This document shows, piece after piece, positions 63,316 through 64,000 of a DNA stretch of 64,000 nucleotides. Every line of letters starts with the position of its first letter. Positions within the stretch are counted from its first letter, which is position 1. Origin of the DNA: Odontesthes bonariensis (lineage: Eukaryota > Chordata > Actinopteri > Atheriniformes > Atherinopsidae); contig NC_134520.1 in assembly GCF_027942865.1 (NCBI RefSeq), positions 35,846,688 through 35,910,687 on the forward strand, given 5' to 3'. Position numbers and translations under genes: made by a program. The notes below the pieces were generated by a model, which was not told the origin of the DNA, did not search any database, and saw nothing but the letters and a program-made list of their open reading frames with translations.

Positions 63316-63633
63316 CCCCCAAAATAATTTTTATAAACATTTTGTTCTCCAAATAAGACAAATTTACTTGTTTTATTGGTGAATGATACACTAAATTACC
63401 CGATAAGATGAGGGTTTTGGTAGGTTTTAGTCATGTTTTCTGCTAAAAAAACTAAACCAATGCCCAATATCCATTAAAGGCACAAAAGCCCCACAAATTT
63501 TTTTAGAATGAAAAATAAATAAATAAAATGAAATAAAACATGCGTTAATGCGCCATTAAATATTTATCAGCGTTAAATAATTGACGCGTTAACGCAATAA
63601 TAACGAGTTAACTCGCCCAGCCCTAAAAACAAC

Positions 63634-64000
63634 CATTCAATCCGAAAACTTTGACACCTTTAACCGAACCTGAATAAGAATATTCGCTGATCACTTTCTA
63701 TGAAAAACTAGTGATTGGTTGTGTTGTCATCCAGTTGGGTCCAGTTCTGGTTGATATTTGTTCTGTATTAGCTCATGTGCTCACCCCCCGCTGTGCCTCT
63801 TCAGTTAGGCTGACTCCCAGATGTTTGCTGGTTACCATCAGGTCCCTCAGTAATCTGCTCACTGGTCTTCTTCATGTTGCAACCTTGTCAGCCAACCAGT
63901 CGTGTGCCTACATCTGAGTTCTTGTTAGTTTTAGTTTAGCACTTTCCTGCCTCCTGTCTGTTAGTCATCCATTTGGGTCGTGCTCCTTCCCTGCCTCAAG
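63634..64000. other. tspan33 upstream intron or 5' region, nothing recognised
   Basis: No exon encoding tetraspanin helix 1 and no repeat ends are seen up to the window edge. Confidence 0.35.

Larger units (their letters stand above)
62023..63633 (-). mobile_element. BED-finger hAT element, copy 7 (complete, exact target duplication)
   Basis: The element spans 62031-63625 (1,595 bp). It starts TAGGGCTGGGCAATGATTAA and ends CTCGCCCAGCCCTA. AAAACAAC is repeated exactly at 62023-62030 and 63626-63633. Contents in order: BED frame (62195-62458, minus), 3.4 units of the 32-bp repeat (62511-62621), tRNA-SINE (62640-62770), a foreign 525-bp insert (62781-63305), and the TTAACTCG subterminal block. 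Confidence 0.95.

Noticed and set aside
60391..64000. Search for tspan33 exon 1 (helix 1)
   Set aside because: No minus-strand segment with a donor and a tetraspanin-like first helix was found; it is probably outside the window.

Overview
This window is vertebrate nuclear DNA, almost certainly from a ray-finned fish. It has short exons with GT-AG introns, vertebrate carrier and tetraspanin genes, and a dense load of fish-type repeats: hAT, Tc1/mariner, Harbinger and TTAA-flanked DNA elements, tRNA-derived SINEs, and L2-like LINE pieces. There are no bacterial-style operons, and no CRISPR arrays or free-standing RNA genes were seen. Exon coordinates were deduced by joining reading frames across splice sites and comparing with families known from memory. 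No alignment program was run.

Four protein-coding genes are supported. (1) A ZIP3-type zinc importer (slc39a3), plus strand, two coding exons at 1036-1242 and 2159-2899, 315 aa, complete. (2) A TENA/THI-4 (thiaminase-II-like) protein, plus strand, two coding exons at 14525-14851 and 15058-15396, 221 aa. (3) An EAAT5-like glutamate transporter of the SLC1 family, plus strand, eleven coding exons between 19910 and 52005, 575 aa, complete; its first intron is 17 kb. (4) tspan33, a TspanC8 tetraspanin, minus strand, six coding exons between 60390 and 56845; its first coding exon lies beyond the right edge. The genes do not form a pathway. They look like ordinary neighbours separated and invaded by repeats.

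Layout: 1-941 is the end of a hAT-like element. 1-4.2 kb holds slc39a3 and a broken partial copy of it. 4.4-13.3 kb is a repeat graveyard (L2-like and Tc1 pieces, two BED-finger hAT copies, a 51-bp minisatellite, SINE). 13.3-17.1 kb holds the TENA gene with a hAT MITE in its 3' end. 17.4-20.2 kb is the duplicated upstream region, CpG-rich leader and first exon of the transporter. 21.99-26.93 kb is a large 48/44-bp satellite and 27.15-28.10 kb a 52-bp array, both in transporter intron 1. 29-37 kb contains a Myb/SANT-coding element, nested BED-hAT copies and a Harbinger transposase relic. 37-52 kb holds the remaining transporter exons with MITEs in most large introns. 52.5-56.2 kb is intergenic TE sequence. 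56.8 kb to the end is tspan33 with large repeats in its introns.

The most unusual content is a family of short hAT elements, in at least seven copies here. They carry no recognisable transposase but keep a nearly identical reading frame of about 100 residues for a lone BED zinc finger. Most copies also carry a 32-bp internal minisatellite whose copy number differs widely, and some carry a captured tRNA-SINE. Two copies have exact 8-bp target duplications, and one ends 27 bp before a splice acceptor of the transporter gene. Two further unrelated hAT families here also carry only a BED finger. Other notable signals are a decoy partial copy of transporter exon 3, the higher-order satellite whose monomer matches sequence beside a Tc1 relic in the same gene, and long-TIR TTAA elements with polypyrimidine cores.
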